Shown one piece after another: positions 63,449 to 64,000 of a stretch of 64,000 bases of DNA (position 1 is the first letter of the stretch; every line of letters begins with the position of its first letter). Source of the stretch: Anthoceros angustus. Taxonomy: Eukaryota > Streptophyta > Anthocerotopsida > Anthocerotales > Anthocerotaceae. The notes below the pieces were generated by a model. That model did not search any database. It saw nothing but the letters and a program-made list of their open reading frames with translations, and was not told the origin of the DNA. The DNA lies in contig VJWM01000119.1 of assembly GCA_010909165.1 (NCBI GenBank), positions 1-64,000 on the forward strand. The letters run 5' to 3'. The translations under genes and the position numbers were made by a program.

Positions 63449-64000
63449 TTAGGTTTTATTTCCGGGTGTCGCTTTCTGCGTGTGCCGGCTGTTTTCCAGT
63501 TCCGTCTTGTAGCGCCGGAAAGCATTGACCACAGTAGCCACCACTTCTTCCTGGCCCTTGTCGCTGTTGAGGTATTCTTCTTCCTCTTTGTTGGTGATGA
63601 ACCCCGTTTCGACCAGGATGCTGGGCATGCCCGTAGCCTGTAACACCCAAATGCCTTTGTTGTTGCGCTGTTTCACGCCAAAACTTTTGCGGCCCTCTTT
63701 CGTGAACTCTTCTTCTACATAAGAAGCGAGCTGGGCAGAGTTGCGGAAAAGTACTTGGTGTACAGCTGCGCCGGATCTTGGCTTCGGGCGAATTCAGGTC
63801 GAGTACGTTGTTGGCATCCACCACCGTTGAATCTTCCCGGATTCCTCTTCAATGTCGATGTTCTCACTTTTGGCACCACTGCGGTCTGCCGCCCATATAT
63901 AAGTTTCCGTGCCAACCCGGGTATTCTTCACATAATAAGATTCGTAAATGGGTTGCTGGATGGTCTTTTCTTTCTTTTCTTGCCTTTGCCCACGTAAACG
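63449..64000 (-). CDS. N-acetylmuramoyl-L-alanine amidase, C-terminal part (partial, runs off the window)
   Basis: A periplasmic zinc amidase (Amidase_3 type) that splits peptide stems from glycan strands during cell division. Only the C-terminal 180 residues are in the window. On the minus strand they read PIYESYYVKNTRVGTETYIW, then AADRSGAKSENIDIEEES. FRNSAQLASYVEEEFTKEGR and KSFGVKQRNNKGIWVLQATG follow across shifts. MPSILVETGFITNKEEEEYL carries the conserved catalytic Glu of the family (VETGFITN). It ends ATPGNKT at 63449. The stop is 9 bases before the MlaD-like start, so the amidase is the first visible gene of the envelope operon. Confidence 0.88.

Overview
The window comes from a Bacteroidota chromosome, most like a Chitinophagaceae-type soil or biofilm organism. 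The evidence is SusC/SusD pairs, hybrid two-component regulators, a type IX secretion cassette with a gliding-motility C-terminal domain, and Bacteroidota-style envelope genes. Nearly every gene, including housekeeping genes such as hscB, purC, ychF and nhaA, is cut by single-base frameshifts. I read these mainly as uncorrected long-read indels rather than real pseudogenes. Gene coordinates below therefore run from the inferred start to the inferred stop across these breaks.

Layout. 1-12863: an alpha-mannan utilisation locus (SusC end, SusD, SusE-like protein, two GH76, GH125, GH92 and its hybrid two-component regulator). 12988-24140: a second glycan locus (SusC, SusD, two IPT/TIG surface glycan-binding proteins, a clan GH-A arabinofuranosidase-like enzyme, a Gfo/Idh/MocA oxidoreductase and a DUF6807/PmoA-like protein). 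24144-25782: on the minus strand, a fatty acid hydroxylase and a DUF3445 (HODM-like) heme protein. 25951-34984: a giant type IX-secreted protein, PorP/SprF and an OmpA/PorE-like protein. 35032-35654: hscB and tRNA-Leu(CAA).

35739-47566 is an AT-rich accessory island. It starts at a 3' tRNA-Phe fragment that looks like an attachment-site scar. It carries one tightly packed plus-strand operon of about 10.7 kb: an SNF2/HepA-type helicase, a 66-residue protein of unknown function, an SMC/Rad50-like ATPase with a CPVC zinc hook and a C-terminal RNxxxH (HEPN-type) motif, a type III Mod methyltransferase, a type III Res helicase-nuclease, and a further small PD-(D/E)XK-like protein. This is the best candidate for an unusual defence system. 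It combines a complete type III restriction-modification pair with helicase and ATPase partners like those of the predicted Hma (helicase-methylase-ATPase) group.

The island ends at an IS21-family element (47567-50209) with 24-base phased terminal repeats. This element has cut a bestrophin gene on its right and another minus-strand gene on its left, with no visible target duplication.

51169-64000 returns to core genes: a BNR/YCF48-like propeller protein, purC, a TonB-dependent receptor with a FAS1-domain protein, a CBS protein, ychF, an SpmA/SpmB-like protein, and a minus-strand envelope operon (amidase, MlaD/MCE, OstA/LptA-like, nhaA) whose junctions overlap by a few bases.
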